A stretch of 64,000 nt of DNA from positions 2,791,603 through 2,855,602 of the forward strand of contig VWZX01004666.1 in the NCBI GenBank assembly GCA_013399015.1. The letters are read 5' to 3'. This DNA is from Galbula dea (lineage: Eukaryota > Chordata > Aves > Piciformes > Galbulidae). Shown here piece by piece: positions 26,701 to 39,562 of the stretch. The position numbers and the translations under genes are program-made. Every line of letters starts with the position of its first letter. The stretch's first letter is position 1. The notes below the pieces were generated by a model. The model did no database searches. It had not been told where the DNA came from and worked only from the letters and a program-made list of their open reading frames with translations.

Positions 26701-29700
26701 ATGAATCCGTGTAATCTTGAACACACTCTGCATGAACTCAGAATTAATCATTAGAAAAAATGAACCCATGAACACAGAGCTAGATGTCAGGAGAAATATT
26801 TTGTTCTCATGGTGAAATATTCAAGATCAACTCACAGCGTTGTCCTACAAAGAGCGACATAAAAACTAACCAAAAGATGTCATTATGAATTATTTGCTGC
26901 GAGCCCAACTATCCCTTGCTCAGTATAGTATGATGCCATGTGGCATTTATTTTCTAAAGAGATTAGGAAGTGCAAAGTCCATCATTACATTAACCTCAGC
27001 TGGGAAACAGTAATTTTTTTTTCCCCCAATAGCAGTCTTGGGCCCTCTAAGGATGATATTTAGTAATCCTTTGAATTAATACTTAAAACAATTTGAAAGG
27101 TGAGCATCAGTTCTAATACCGATAAGTCCATGGTCTGACATCTACAAGCATGGAAGAAAGAGATGTATGCTGCTCTGGTGGGCTCCTCATCCTGGACACA
27201 GTCAGTGGCAAGCATTGTGGCAATGGTGGGAAAGGTAGCAGTCAGTGTCCTGAAGTTCATTCCAAAGTTCAGTCATTAGTAATTTTATCAATATAAAGGC
27301 ATGTGATGGGACAAATTCATCCTCCTAGGAGGAAGGCGAACTGTGATTCTTTGAAAGATGGGGCACCAAGGGCACAGACCAGTTACTTTGTAATGAAACC
27401 AAGGGAGTGTTTCTTGAGAGAAGCAGTATCTCAACCAAAAAGAAAGTATTTTCAAAAAGAGTTTTGATTCCTTTTATTTAAATATTTTTCATAAAGAAGA
27501 GAGACTTTGGAGCATTACTGTAGGATTCCCCAGCCCTTGGTTCATTGTGACTTTGAAGACCTGGGGCTGCTGTATAGATCTCTTGATTTACCATTCTCTT
27601 TCTGGAGGCCCCATGATGTACCTTGGAAAGGAATGAGAGACAGAGAGGAAAATGAGACTTCTTAATGTGCCTCGGGAATTCACGACAGATCTCGAATCTC
27701 TCTAGGAATGTTTTTCTTGTTTCTTTCCATTGGGAATTGGCTCTGACATAGTAAAAAACATTTGCAGAACAAGTCCCTTTCATTTTCTTGGCCTCTCTGT
27801 TGCTCTTGTCACTGACCCAAAGCCTTTTGATTTTTTTTTTTTCTTTTGACGTTCTTGAGCTAATTGGCCTCAATGAAAAGTGTTTTGTTTCCTGCAGAAA
27901 CTTGGCTGTGAGAAGTCTGGAGATTGGGAGAAATCTGGGACAGGCCAGTGCCAAAGGGCTTATATAATAGCCCAGAATAGTCAGCCAAAATATAGTGTGA
28001 GAGCTTTATAGGTGGAGTTCAGTGGGATGAAAAGTGCTTCAGGGTTTGGACACAAAAATACCAATAGGGCTGGCAGTGAATTTCTTATTTCACTAAAGGA
28101 TGATCTCAGTTTAATCCATTGAAGGGAGCAGATAAGCTTTGGCTGAATTCCTGCAAGAATGCCCTATTCTCTTAGTGCTTTTACTTATTAACATAGGTCT
28201 CTCTTTAGGTAAGAGAGTTGTTGTCTCCAGTTCATTCTCCTCACCTTTAAATGCTTGGTGCTCAGGAGCTCTGTCATCTTCAAACCAGCTGAAAATAAGG
28301 ACCACAGATTGCACAGAAGATGCCTTCTCAGCATTTTTCTGTTGATTTCAGTGAGCTTCTGACCAGATTTGGACACAAAGAATCTTTTGAGCATGGTAAA
28401 TAAGAATAAAATGTTAAGGCTGGAGAGGAACGTAGCCTCCAAAGTGAATTTGAGGGTTTTGACTTGAAGACAGAAGGAAGCAGAGTTTCCTTGTGTACTT
28501 TTTCTGTGGCATAAAGCTCTGATCAGCTCCCTTGAATTCAATGAAAGACTTGTTACTGACTTTTAGGGAAGAGGATGGGACTCCATAAAGAGACTTTTTG
28601 GTTCTGCTAAGCACCTACCCTGGCATACTTCTCCACGGTCAGGCATTGAGTTGGTCTTAACATGAGCCACTTGTTCATGGATATATCCTTTACATCCAGG
28701 GAAGGTCCCATCACTGTGCTCAGGCTTTAATGTACTGCCTGTGGATCTCAAGAAAAAGGGAGAGGCTGTGGATCAGGAATTCATTTACATTAACAGGCCT
28801 GGGCCCAGTCTAGAGCAATGGAAGTGATTTATGTCTTGTTTTGTCGGCTGAACCAGATGATTGAAGGAAAAGTTATATTGGGTCAATGCTGAACAAAAAT
28901 GTTTTCATTTTCTCACAAAAACAAAAGCCTGGAAGAAAATTCAGGCTGTGCAAAGTGTTTAATTGTTTAATTTAAAGTCCATGTTTGTGTTCTTTTTGAA
29001 ATGAAATGTACGTGTATTACATTTCAGTGAATTCTTTCTGAATGCTTTGAAATAAAGCCATTATCATCTTGGTTGTTTTGGAAACAGCAAAAGACAGCAT
29101 TGCAGTACTCTTAAATTCCTCATCTGTATTCCTCAGCAAATGTAATTTGGGGACTGTTTTGGTTATTCCAAAAATGAATTTTTTTGCAGATAAATTACAC
29201 AGTCTAAACCATCCCTACCACATGTTCATTCAGTTACCAGTTCCATCATGAATTCCCTGTTTTAGCCTGAGACCTACTGACTTGAGCTGTAGGACTGGGA
29301 CTTCTACACAGTCATGCAGCCTGAGCACACACAGAGGCATAGCTGTACCCTTAGTATAAAATAAAAATTCAGTATTATATCTTCCCTGTTGCTCTAAGTG
29401 ACTTCTTTGTGTTCTGTCTTTTGTAGTCTTCAGGCCAGTTGCAATGATGGTTTTAATCAGTGTGACTCAGCTAACACTATTTAGCTTCTAACCCATAGTG
29501 CTTAAAAACATGTGAGCCCTGACTTATCTCAAGCAAATGAGTGCTTCCTCTGGAGTCAACTAAGGCTGCTGGTGGTGTTAAAGTTAAGCAGGAGTCTCCA
29601 TGTTCTGCTGTGTTCAGGTTTGAACAGTTAAGGTGATGACACTTCTCTCCTGCTTTTGTTATTTCTTGGAGCTGTTCTCCTTCCTTTTGGTATGTGTGGT

Positions 29701-29860
29701 TTAATAGCAGTCCATCATCTTTCAGACTCTATAAACTGTGGGTTGCTTAATTTGTGTGATTCATAACACAAGAAAAAAAAAGAACCATCATCAGTCTTGG
29801 TATTACATCCAGCTCTGTTACCCAGAGCGTTGACCTTGACCAGCTAATGATAGGTATTTA
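20777..29860. other. Noncoding DNA; possible conserved block at 26828-27010
   Basis: The longest frame here, 24335-24820 on the + strand (161 codons), lacks recognisable domains, has poor codon character and is probably chance. The same holds for the minus-strand frames at 21061-21459 and 27478-27954. The block at 26828-27010 contains ATTA words and a perfect inverted repeat, ATGCCA-TG-TGGCAT (26933-26946), and could be a conserved noncoding element. A hairpin-like GGGCT/AGCCC pair flanks TATATAAT at 27956-27973. Otherwise nothing stands out. Confidence 0.5.
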
Positions 29861-29885
29861 ATATATGTGCGTGTGCGCATATATA
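29861..29885. repeat. Alternating purine-pyrimidine tract (Z-DNA prone)
   Basis: Twenty-five bases alternate perfectly between purine and pyrimidine, with a GTGCGTGTGCGCAT core flanked by ATATAT on both sides. GC/GT steps in perfect alternation are the sequences most prone to left-handed Z-DNA, and the flanks are close to self-complementary, so cruciform extrusion is also possible. Any function is inference. Confidence 0.6.
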
Positions 29886-32800
29886 GATATAAATATTCAT
29901 TGTGAGGGCTGACATGGCAAGGGAATGCTGGCAGTGCCAAGTTCTGTTCCGTGGCCTCCAGCTGTGCCAAACTCTGGGTTCCCCTTAATGCACCATTAAA
30001 ACAAAACCCTGGCTTTGGTTGAATGTTATGCAGCTTTATTAAGAGAAAGATCAAGCATAATCTTATTAAGCTTGTCACTCAGAAACCATAAGGGTGCAGC
30101 CTTTGTGTGTCTGTTTGGTCCACATGTGCGAGCAATTTTGCCTCATGGTGCTCAAACAGGGGCTGTGATTCTTTAATGAAGACTATGAATAACAGAGCTA
30201 CAAACGACAACGCGGGCTTGGTGATGTGAGCACACACTCATGTTAACAGAGAGAGGAGAAGGTGTAGGTTGTTTTCTTGGATTTTAACATGTTCCTCAAG
30301 CATGCTTGAACCCACATAACCACAGTGTTTTTCCAGATCTGTTGTGTATATTTTGAGGTTTCTAAACTTCCACAATGACTTACTCAACTTTTGGATGTGA
30401 CCGTGTGTCACTGTGGACAGTCATGTCATGGAAAACTAGCAGGATCACTGAATCTCTCTCTTTTTGGTTTCACTAGAAGTCTGCTTGCTGGGCCAATACT
30501 ATGAGCGAGAGATTCAGATAAATGGTGCTTATCTTTATTGTTGCTCCTTTTTCCCAATGTTCACAGCTGGACAGCAGGAGATAACAGTGAAAACCACTAG
30601 TGTTTATATGAGTGTAAAACCAGAGTAATGCGGTGGTGGTTCAAATCAAATATTTCTGCCTGCTGGAAACATGGATGTATATAGAAAATCTGTGTTTATA
30701 CATTTATACAGAAAAAATCCAAATTGAAATTAGTCAGGATGTTTGGCCATGTGGCTGAGAATAGATCTGCGTGGGTGGAATTCACAAAGCTAAATAGTAA
30801 TAAGTTGAGTGCAGATACATACTTGATAGTCTAATTAGGAATAAATCTGTAATAAAATACTTCTCTACAAGCATAGCTTGTATGAATTAGAACCTCAGGA
30901 ATAAAGCTATCCCTGCCTTTTAGTCAATTCAACATCTGTGAGCAAGGTATCCTTTGTGCATGGGGATGTGGAGGCTTGATAGGACTCTGTGCATGCAGAA
31001 AGTAGCTTACAAACGGAATATTTCCAGGATGGAGCTCATCAGTGTTGGATTGTGACATGCAGTGTCCAAGAGAGGTGGCATATGATCTTGGGAGTGATCA
31101 CTGTTTGTATTCATACAGCACCTTCACAGCTGAAAATCTCCAAATACCACAGGACTATTTTCTGCTCTTTTCCCACTACCCAGCTGGTCTCTTTGACAGA
31201 CAAGACTTACTGATCCTCCTAGGAGAGTCTTTGCCATTGCTGCCTAGAAACCCTAAGGAATGTCTGTTCTTCCCAAAATGTTTGTTTCTCCTGTTTTGCT
31301 TTTAAAGAAATAAAAAATAATAAGAAAACACACAGCCAAGGAATCTCCTAGTGTTTTAAAAATAGTGGCCAAAGTGTCTCTTTTCTTATTTACACCAACC
31401 AACATCTTAGGCTCAAAGCTGATCTGATCCATCATACCCAGGCAGAGCAGATCCTGATTTATGACATTTAGATGGACTAAAATGGGTACATTCTAGCCTA
31501 GTTACCTATTTTTCCAGAGCTTTGCATTTCAAAAGAGATGGATCTCCATATGTAGATACTGTAGATTTCTTCCCACAACACATGTATCTGAGGTTCTTGT
31601 GACACCATATTAAGCAGCTTAACAAACATCTGCAGTGTTCCTTCTTTCCTTCTCTTCTCAGGGGCAATAGTTTGATGTTTTAATGTGTCTTGTTCTGTGG
31701 GTTTGCTTCCTGATGTTAGAGCAAGCATGAATCAAACATCAAGCCTGGACCTTGGATTATAAGATGGGAAGCAAGTCCATGTTTACACCTCTTGAAATGC
31801 CACAACAGGGGCCATCTGCACGTAGTGTCCACAGTCTGAAAGGGTTTTGTGGACTCCTAGGGTTTGTTTCTTCTGCTGTTGAAGAGGGGAGTGCCTCAGC
31901 CTACAGCCTCAAAGCATTCCTTGAAAAAGTCCATTGCCTGTCCTGGCAAGGCTCACCATGATGGTGCAAAGGAATTCTTTAGCTGAATTAAAAGGCTCAA
32001 GGAGGACTTTCAGAGCAGGTTTCCCCTCTGTGGTTTAGGGGATTTGGAGATGTCTAGTGTAATTCAGGAGGCAAATGATCTACATAACACAAAGCTGGTT
32101 TCGATGGAGATATTAACTCAAACCTTGTAAGTTATTCAACTATGCTAGACTGCCCTTTCAGCAGCGCCAGCTAAAACCACAAAGCAAAACTGTGTGTAAT
32201 TGCTTTTAATCCGTGATCAAGGACAAGCCTGGAAATGTGCTTGCTGCAGTGTGCTCCACTATCTGGCAGAAGAGAAGGGATTGGGTCCAAATTGGAGACC
32301 AGATTGGATGCATTGTGCAGACCCAGATGCTCAGCAGGAACACACCTCAGCAAAACCAGAGGAGAGGTAGCAAGAAGAGGGGATGTACCTCTGGGCATCA
32401 GTGAGTAAGGGTCTGTGAGCTCCATGGAGAGCTTGCTCTCAGATGGTGATGGTGACATGCGTGCCACTGGGTGCACCTTACCTGTGGTTGTTCACACTGC
32501 TGGGGCAGCCATTGACACTGTGCTGGTTAACTGAAAGAAAAGGCCATTTCCAGTTTTGGGTGGCTTCACCTCACCTTACTCACAGCCTGATTTGTGAACT
32601 TTCTGTTGTTTTTTTCTGCAACAACAGTGACATCCAGTGGCCAGCTGGGTTTTTCTGGGGAAAGTATGAATCATCGAAGGTTTTAATGTGAAGTTTTTAT
32701 ATTGAAAAAGATTCTGGCTAAGGAATCTAGGCTTTGGTTTTCTTGAAGTTTCCTTTTTTAAGAAGTCTGGTAAAATGGCTTCTGTTCTCCTATGCTAGCA

Positions 32801-35369
32801 AGGCATTGCTCAAGGAGCAGGCTAGAAAGCATCAGTGCTCTCTGCTCCAGCACTTTTGTCCTGTGTCCATAAACTTCAGGGGCCCGCCAATTTGCTGAGG
32901 TATCTGTTTTGTGCTGTGGCACCACCAGTTTTCACCTGTAAGGCATCCACAATCCACAAGAACCACTAGAAAAAGGCTTTTGGAGAAGATGAAGAAACCA
33001 TTATAGCCTATAAAATAGTTGACTGTGAGGTCAAAACCAGAAAGAACAAGCAAGGGTCCTTGTCCTGTCTTCTGGGAGCTTTGAATTGTGGTTTTCAAAC
33101 AGAAAACCAGACAGTCTGTCTTGTAATCTTTTGAAGTAATTTGACAGACTTGACAGGCATTGTCCCCAACTAACTTTCCTGGTGTGGTTTAATCTCACAC
33201 TAAAGAAAGGTGGCTATTTTTTTTTTAATTCAGTTTAGGGCTGTGCCTGTGCAAACTAGAGGGAACTGGGGGGAGCCTAATGAAATGATCAGTGGGCAGG
33301 TTGAAAATAAACACATGGAAGTGCTGTTTCACACCATGAGTAATTCAGGTGCAGGATACTGTGGAAGCCAAATGCATCTGTGAAGCCAGAAAGAGATTAG
33401 ACAAATTCAATAGTCCAGCTCTGGAAGTCACTGAATTTCTGATTCCCAGAGCCTGCAATGATACAGCAGGGTCCTCACCAGTATTTATTTCCCACAGGAA
33501 GCTACTACATACATCCTTATTATGTGCTTGAAGCCCTTGCCTATGGCAGGCAAAGATGCTGTATTTCACAGTACTGGCTGTGTCCTAAGAAAAGCTGAGG
33601 TCCTGCAACATCTGGTACTTGCTGGGCCATGCCTCAGAAATGTCTCCACAAGTTCAATGAGATACTCTGCATGCAAAAGCTGTTTTGCTGACCAAGGAGC
33701 TTTCCAAGGCTTGGAGCTGCCCTGAGCTCAGACTTTATCAAGTCACTGTAGGTGTTTTAGTAACATGTTCACAGTTACCTTCTTTGCAAAGTACGAGAAT
33801 GGAGCAGGGAGGTATGGAAACTAGTTTTCTCCCCCCTACCCCAACCCTTGCCTGGCTTTGGCAAGCAGGTCCACGTGCATTCCAGACTAGTTTGGGATGG
33901 CTCAGGGGATTTGCGATGGGATATGAAACACTTCACTCGGAGACTACCTGCCTAGCACCAGCTGTTGGGACTTTACTGTGGTGGCTGTCCAGGGGGCCCA
34001 GCAGTTGCTTACATGAAAAGAGCTGATAACTTTGGTTTAGATGGGAACATGTCTACTTCAGCAAGGCTGCAAGCACACTAATGAGGCACCTTGTGCAAAA
34101 AAAAAAAGAGACCAAGTTACCTTTCTGATTTCCGCATAGCTTGAGTTGTTGATGACAACTGGCAAACACAGTTGTACATAAAGACAGTGTCTTTCATACC
34201 AGACTGTCTGCACTTAGGTGATCAGATGGTCCTAGCTGGTTGGGACAGTCTCAGAGATGTCTCAGCACCCCAAGAAGACTCTTAGGTATGCTGTGGGTTT
34301 TTTTCTCCTGCTGCAGTAGCCATGGCATTCTGCTCTAGGGGTAAATAGCAGTAACTACCCTCCATGCAGTATCTCTGACTGAGGAAGCCTTGTCTTCACT
34401 CACAGTAAAACCTGGGGGCACAGTAACAGGCAAAGACAAACCTTTACTTCAACCCTACCCATGTGTTTCTGTCCTACAAGGTTCTTGTCCTGGTAAGGTG
34501 TTCCAGTTTATACCAGGAAATGCAGCAAATACATTTTAGAGGATAAACACTTCAAATCTATAGGCTTTGTTGTTTACCCCTCAAGGGACCTTTTCCTTAG
34601 CATAGTTGGGAAGGGATTGAATTTGTCATACCTCAGACGTACTAGTTTGAGGTAATAGGATATTGTGAGCTACTCATGGGTCTCCCTCTGCCCTTTAAAC
34701 TTGGGTCCTTGATCTCCAGTGAGTTATTTCTGTAAGAATATATATGAAAGGGTTATACTCTGTTGAACCTTCTCTCTATGGAAGACTCTAATGCCATGTA
34801 AGTACAGCTGCAATATGAAATAGTTTAAAAGGCACTATAACCAAGCAGAGCACATTGTCCAGCACAGATCAACACAACTCCCCCTCCCTTGCAAACTCTG
34901 GCATGGAAAGAAGGGTGGGGGACAGGGCAGAAGCGGGAAGGATGGGCTCTGGGCAGTGTTCAGGAGCTTCCGGGCAGTAGTAAGGTAGCTTCGTGGGTGA
35001 TTGTACTATATCTGATTGATGCAGAGGCTAAAGGACCTGTTTAAATTCATATGGTCAGTGGCAAGAGAATTGCACAGAGGACTTCTATTCTTCCCAAACT
35101 GAGATGTTGGAATGAATTGCTCTGTAGAGGTGCCCATCCTTTCCAGTGAGACTGACCAGCTTAGATGAGTCACTTCATTTTGAAATGTCTGAAGCAGCTA
35201 TGAACCCTGTTGCTGGTTTGGTCTGACATAGCTTGGTTGTTGCTGTGGTCTGACACAGAGGCCAGAGGAGATGCTTGGGAGGTGACCTCACTTCATTTCT
35301 CGTTTGTGTTGTTTTTCTTAACCTAAGTGAAACAGCTTGTTTAGACTTGAAAAAAATTGAGGTTCCTGT
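29886..35369. other. Noncoding, intron-like DNA
   Basis: No exon, RNA gene or transposon is supported. The stretch 30086-30260 keeps several CpGs (around 30205-30215) and reads like a possible conserved noncoding element. Open frames are all short and overlap on both strands. Confidence 0.55.
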
Positions 35370-35508
35370 AAAAAAACAAAAAAAAACAAACAAAAAAAAC
35401 CTCCACACCAAAAAACCCACACACAAAAGCCAACAAAACCCAAACAAACAGAAAACCGCAAACAAAACACACACACACAAAAATCCAACAAAAAAAACCC
35501 CACCAACC
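35370..35508. repeat. Long A/C-rich low-complexity block
   Basis: About 140 bases consist almost only of A and C, including (A)n, CAAA and a short (CA)n near 35467-35480. On the minus strand it reads as a T/G tract and creates an artefactual 207-codon frame (35175-35798) whose middle is a run of Phe, Val, Cys, Leu and Gly. That frame should not be annotated as a membrane protein. Confidence 0.85.
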
Positions 35509-38500
35509 TTAAGCCAAAGCATTCTCTTGTTTTCTTCATTATATATGTAAAACAAGTCTGCTAAGGAAGGTTTGAAAGACTTCAAAGACAGCACAGAACC
35601 AAGTGGCTGAGCCCCTGTGAAGGCAGTGCATGGAGTCTGAAAGTGGAGATCTATGCTAGTGTGGCACCAGTCCCAAACTGGTAAGCTCAGTCCCTTCTTG
35701 TGCTGAGCCTGTTGAGGGTTCTGTGCATTGTGCTTCAGGCCACTTCCAGAGAACGGTTTCCAGTGTGCCACTTTTGGGTGCCTCCAGAATAGTTCCATGC
35801 CTTCAACAGTAGGAATGCTCAGAGAAGCTAAGCAGAGAGAAAGAGCAGAAAGGGAGAGACATGAGGGGATTTTACTGTATTGAGGGACAGCAATAAAATA
35901 AAAGACTGTGGGAGTCTGTTCTTCAGACTGAGATGTTCTGAGTGTAGTATTGCACTACAGATCTCAAAGACAACCCAGGGAAACATGAATTTGTGCTCCA
36001 TTACCTTGGCTTCAATCTGGAATAACCCACTCAACTTTTGGCCCCTTGTTACTCTGTTCTCCCCCCAGCTATGGTGTGGCCTTTCTCCAGGCCATGTTCT
36101 GTAAGTGCTCATAGGTGAAAGGGGAGAGAGGTGATTATGTGCAATGAAAGAATCAAGGAGAGCTATGGGAGTGTTGCTGGATGTTCAAAGTCCTGCATGC
36201 TTTGGCCTCTTATTTTTTATAGCTTTGCTTCCCATGACTGTCCGAAAGTGGCTGTGAGTCAGTTCCTTACAACTGCAGAGAGTAACAACATCAAACAAGA
36301 GAAGGAAAATGATTTCTCCGTCTGCTTTGGAGAAAGGGTGGCATGATGCAAGGAGGCTATGATGTAATCCTGCTTTACAAGACCATTGCACGTGGCTCAC
36401 GCAAAGTATTTTTTAAAGCGTGCTTTGGGCTCAGATACTCCTGCCAAACAGAGGAGGAAGAAAGCTCATTCCCTGTATCTCCAGCTCTCCTCCAGAGCTT
36501 TTTGCATAATGCTGAAATTTCCGAGTGCAAAATCATGTCCTGCAGCAGTGCAAAAGCCAGAAACTGGGGGATAGATCCTTCTGAAAGGTGGGGTGCAAGA
36601 TCCCCAGCTTGCTTTGAGCACTGAGCACGCTCCTCCGTGGCCAGGATGTTTGTGCTGGCATCCACAGACCCAGTGGGAGTGGTCTCTGAGGCTGCTCAGC
36701 TTCTGTGAGGTGCCGGTTTGCTCAGCCATGAGCTTGTGTCCCATAGCACGTATTGCCCATAGTATTTAGGTGCTGTTACCTACTCAGTTGTCGTCCCAGG
36801 ACAGTTTCAGTTTTGTGCTATATTCTTGAAAGTCACATTTTCTTTGGAAAGCCCACACAGAGCTCTTGATTTGAACCTGAACACCAGCCTCTAAGAAGCT
36901 TTTCTCACATCTAGCCTGTCTGAGGTGTGGGTAGGGGTGCATTTGGGATGCCAATGATATGTACACTGCATGTCTCATTCTACAGCATTGAGTATGGCTC
37001 ATGTTGTTTCATGCAAACTGGAGCAGGTGGAAAATTCCACTGCTGGATTCCTGCAAGCATTAATTTTGTTCATGGTAACAGTAAATTTTTTCAGGCAGTC
37101 CTAACATCATACTCATGACTAGATCCTGCATATCACTCACCTAATCCATTGCCTGGTGTTACTCTTTATAGTAAGACACTTCACATTAGAAGGGTACTCA
37201 GACTGGAGGAAACTCATAGATACATCTAGATCCAACTTGCAAAAGCAAGATTGGTGCACAAATCCAACGTTTTCACCTTGTCAGAGTGCACTAAAGATAC
37301 TGATTCAGGCAATCCCAACCACTAGAGTAAGATTCCAGGAAAATAAGTGGTTTAGGAAGAAAGAGAAGCAATCCTCTGGCAGCAGTAGCAGTGTGACTCT
37401 GAGTTGTCACAAGAAAGTGTGAAAGAGCCTCCGATTTTAAAATATTTATATTAACTTGCAAACAATGAGTGGGTGCAGAAATAGAAGCAGCTATGGCACT
37501 GGAAGAAGAATGTAAGGGAATTAAAAATTTGGAGGGTTTATCCTCAAAACTGATTCCCTATCATGGGTCTGGAACATCTTCCATGGCAGGAAACAGCAAT
37601 GTGGGGTGTCGTGTGGTTCCTTCTGGTGAATTTGTGTTGTTACCCAGAGACCACTGGGTTAGGGTGGAATGCAGTGGAATGCTTTGATGGAGACATTAGC
37701 AAACTCAGATAATATTAATTGCCTGAACTGTTTGCTGTTGCTCCTTACTACAGCCTCTTCTTGACGCATTGATCATTTAGCTTCCAGAATATTGTGTGAC
37801 TGTTCTCAGAATAAAAGAAATGGAAGCGTTGCTTGTGGAGGCAGCAAGCAAAGGAATCACTAAGTATTTGCCCCGACTGTGAAGGGCATTTGTACTTTTG
37901 CCTCCACTAATTCTTGTGAAGCCTGCCTACTATAAACGCTCTGATGCTGCCTAGAGGTCTGAAAATCAGCATGGAGAGAGAAGGAGGAATGGAGACAGCA
38001 GTCTCCTGATTGCAAAGGAGCCTTGAGGTCTAAATGGCAGCAAAACGTTATACATAACGTCTGATTCACTGCGTGGAGAATGTAAAGAATTGAGACCTCC
38101 CGACACAGTTTACATTGGCCCTTTTTATGACTAATTGTGCAGAAAATAGCTCTGCTTGTAGTGTGCATGGAAACAGTTCAGGTTTCTGCTGTGTGTCAGC
38201 TAATGGGCTAGCAAGGCTTTTTAGCACAACTTCAAAGGTTCTGGCAATGGAGGTCCTTTGTGAGGGAATTATCTCCTGCTTCTTTGTACCCCTTTATCCT
38301 TCTAAGCCCAGGAACAAAGAATTGTGAAAGGAAGAGACAAAGTAATTTGTAGTAGATCTCTAGACCTAGGTAAAGTATAACACATTTGCTTAAAAACTTT
38401 TTTTTTCCCTCTACTTCTGTCATCAAAACAGTTCTATATTTTTCTGTATAGGAACACCCAAGTTCATTTAGCTTTTGAGGGACTCAACATTATGCTTAGG

Positions 38501-38670
38501 TATGCTATTGATGGGGGTCACCAGACTGTCTGAAATGGTAAAGGAGAACTTCAGTTTCTGTGGTCACTTAGAAAGTATGTGGTTGTTACTGTTAGAGTTG
38601 GCTGAGAAGTGTGTTTCTCTCCACCCTAGGATATTCCACTAAGAAGGGAAGAAAATGCATGTTTTCAACA
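35509..38670. other. Noncoding, intron-like DNA
   Basis: No gene or transposon is recognised. Short overlapping frames around 36343-36744 on both strands have no matching splice sites and no family resemblance. Confidence 0.6.
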
Positions 38671-38690
38671 GCATGTATGCATGTGCATGC
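38671..38690. repeat. GCATGT/GCATGC alternating tract (Z-DNA prone)
   Basis: Twenty bases alternate perfectly between purine and pyrimidine, and are nearly palindromic, composed of overlapping GCATG and ATGCAT words. A further GCATGT follows at about 38701. Clusters of ATGCAT/GCATGC can form Z-DNA or a cruciform; no function is shown. Confidence 0.5.
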
Positions 38691-39525
38691 TTTAAGGAAA
38701 GCATGTATTTTTCATCTTTGAGTGAAAACAAAGCAGTTTATTCTTTTTTCCACTGAAAAACAAAACCTTGGGGAGATAAGGAAATGCATTACATATATCT
38801 GCTTTGTGTAGTCCAAAGCACCATTCTTAATTAAAAATGAAAAAGCTAATCAGAGATGGAACAATGCTAGCAACCATGTGGTATAACATGTTCCTCAGGT
38901 GTCTCCAGATCCTGTGTCTCAGAAACACAAGACATGAGTGAGAGAAGAATAATCTTGGCCTCATCAGATGTAGTGAAGAAACATCCCCAAGGGCAGTAGG
39001 CCACACTAGCCACTCTACTGCCATTGTGTTCAAACTATAAAATGACTCTGTTTAGCACTGATCTTGTCCTCAAGCAAATCCCATGGGTATCTCCTTATCC
39101 TGAGGGAGTGGAAAAGACTGTATCCACACATCTTTTCTTTCTTTTTTTTAATCTTAAAAAGTTAGTGTATACTGCATATTTCCATGCCCAAGTATAGACT
39201 TCAAGTCCCTAGCTAGAAAATATTTTATGTCTTCATTCTCTCCTCTTCCCATACTTGCATGGATTTCCTGAGGCAGTTGCTGTTCTGACCTCTTGGATCT
39301 ACTTTTCATCAGCTGTCAAGGTAAATTTGGTTAATACTGCAGGAATAGGTTGTTTTGCTTTAGACTGAAGAGGGAATAGTGAAGAGAAGCAAGAGCATTC
39401 CCCTGTGTCTCTAATCTGTCTGATGTGTCTCTAGATGCACTAACTGTTCAATAGTTATACTGTCTTGATTTATTTTCTTTCCAGGCCAGGCACAGAATTG
39501 GGTTTTTTTAAAGTTTTTAGCAGAA

Positions 39526-39562
39526 ACATATATACACATACACACTCACATATATATATATA
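39526..39562. repeat. Compound (CA)n/(TA)n microsatellite
   Basis: CA and TA dinucleotide steps run almost without interruption, broken only by a TC at 39546-39547 and ending in six TA units. This is an ordinary simple repeat. Confidence 0.85.

Noticed and set aside
35175..35798. 207-codon minus-strand open frame with an apparent hydrophobic Phe/Val/Cys/Leu stretch
   Set aside because: The stretch is the translation of the A/C-rich low-complexity block on the other strand. There is no domain, and the open length is explained by the lack of stops in that composition.
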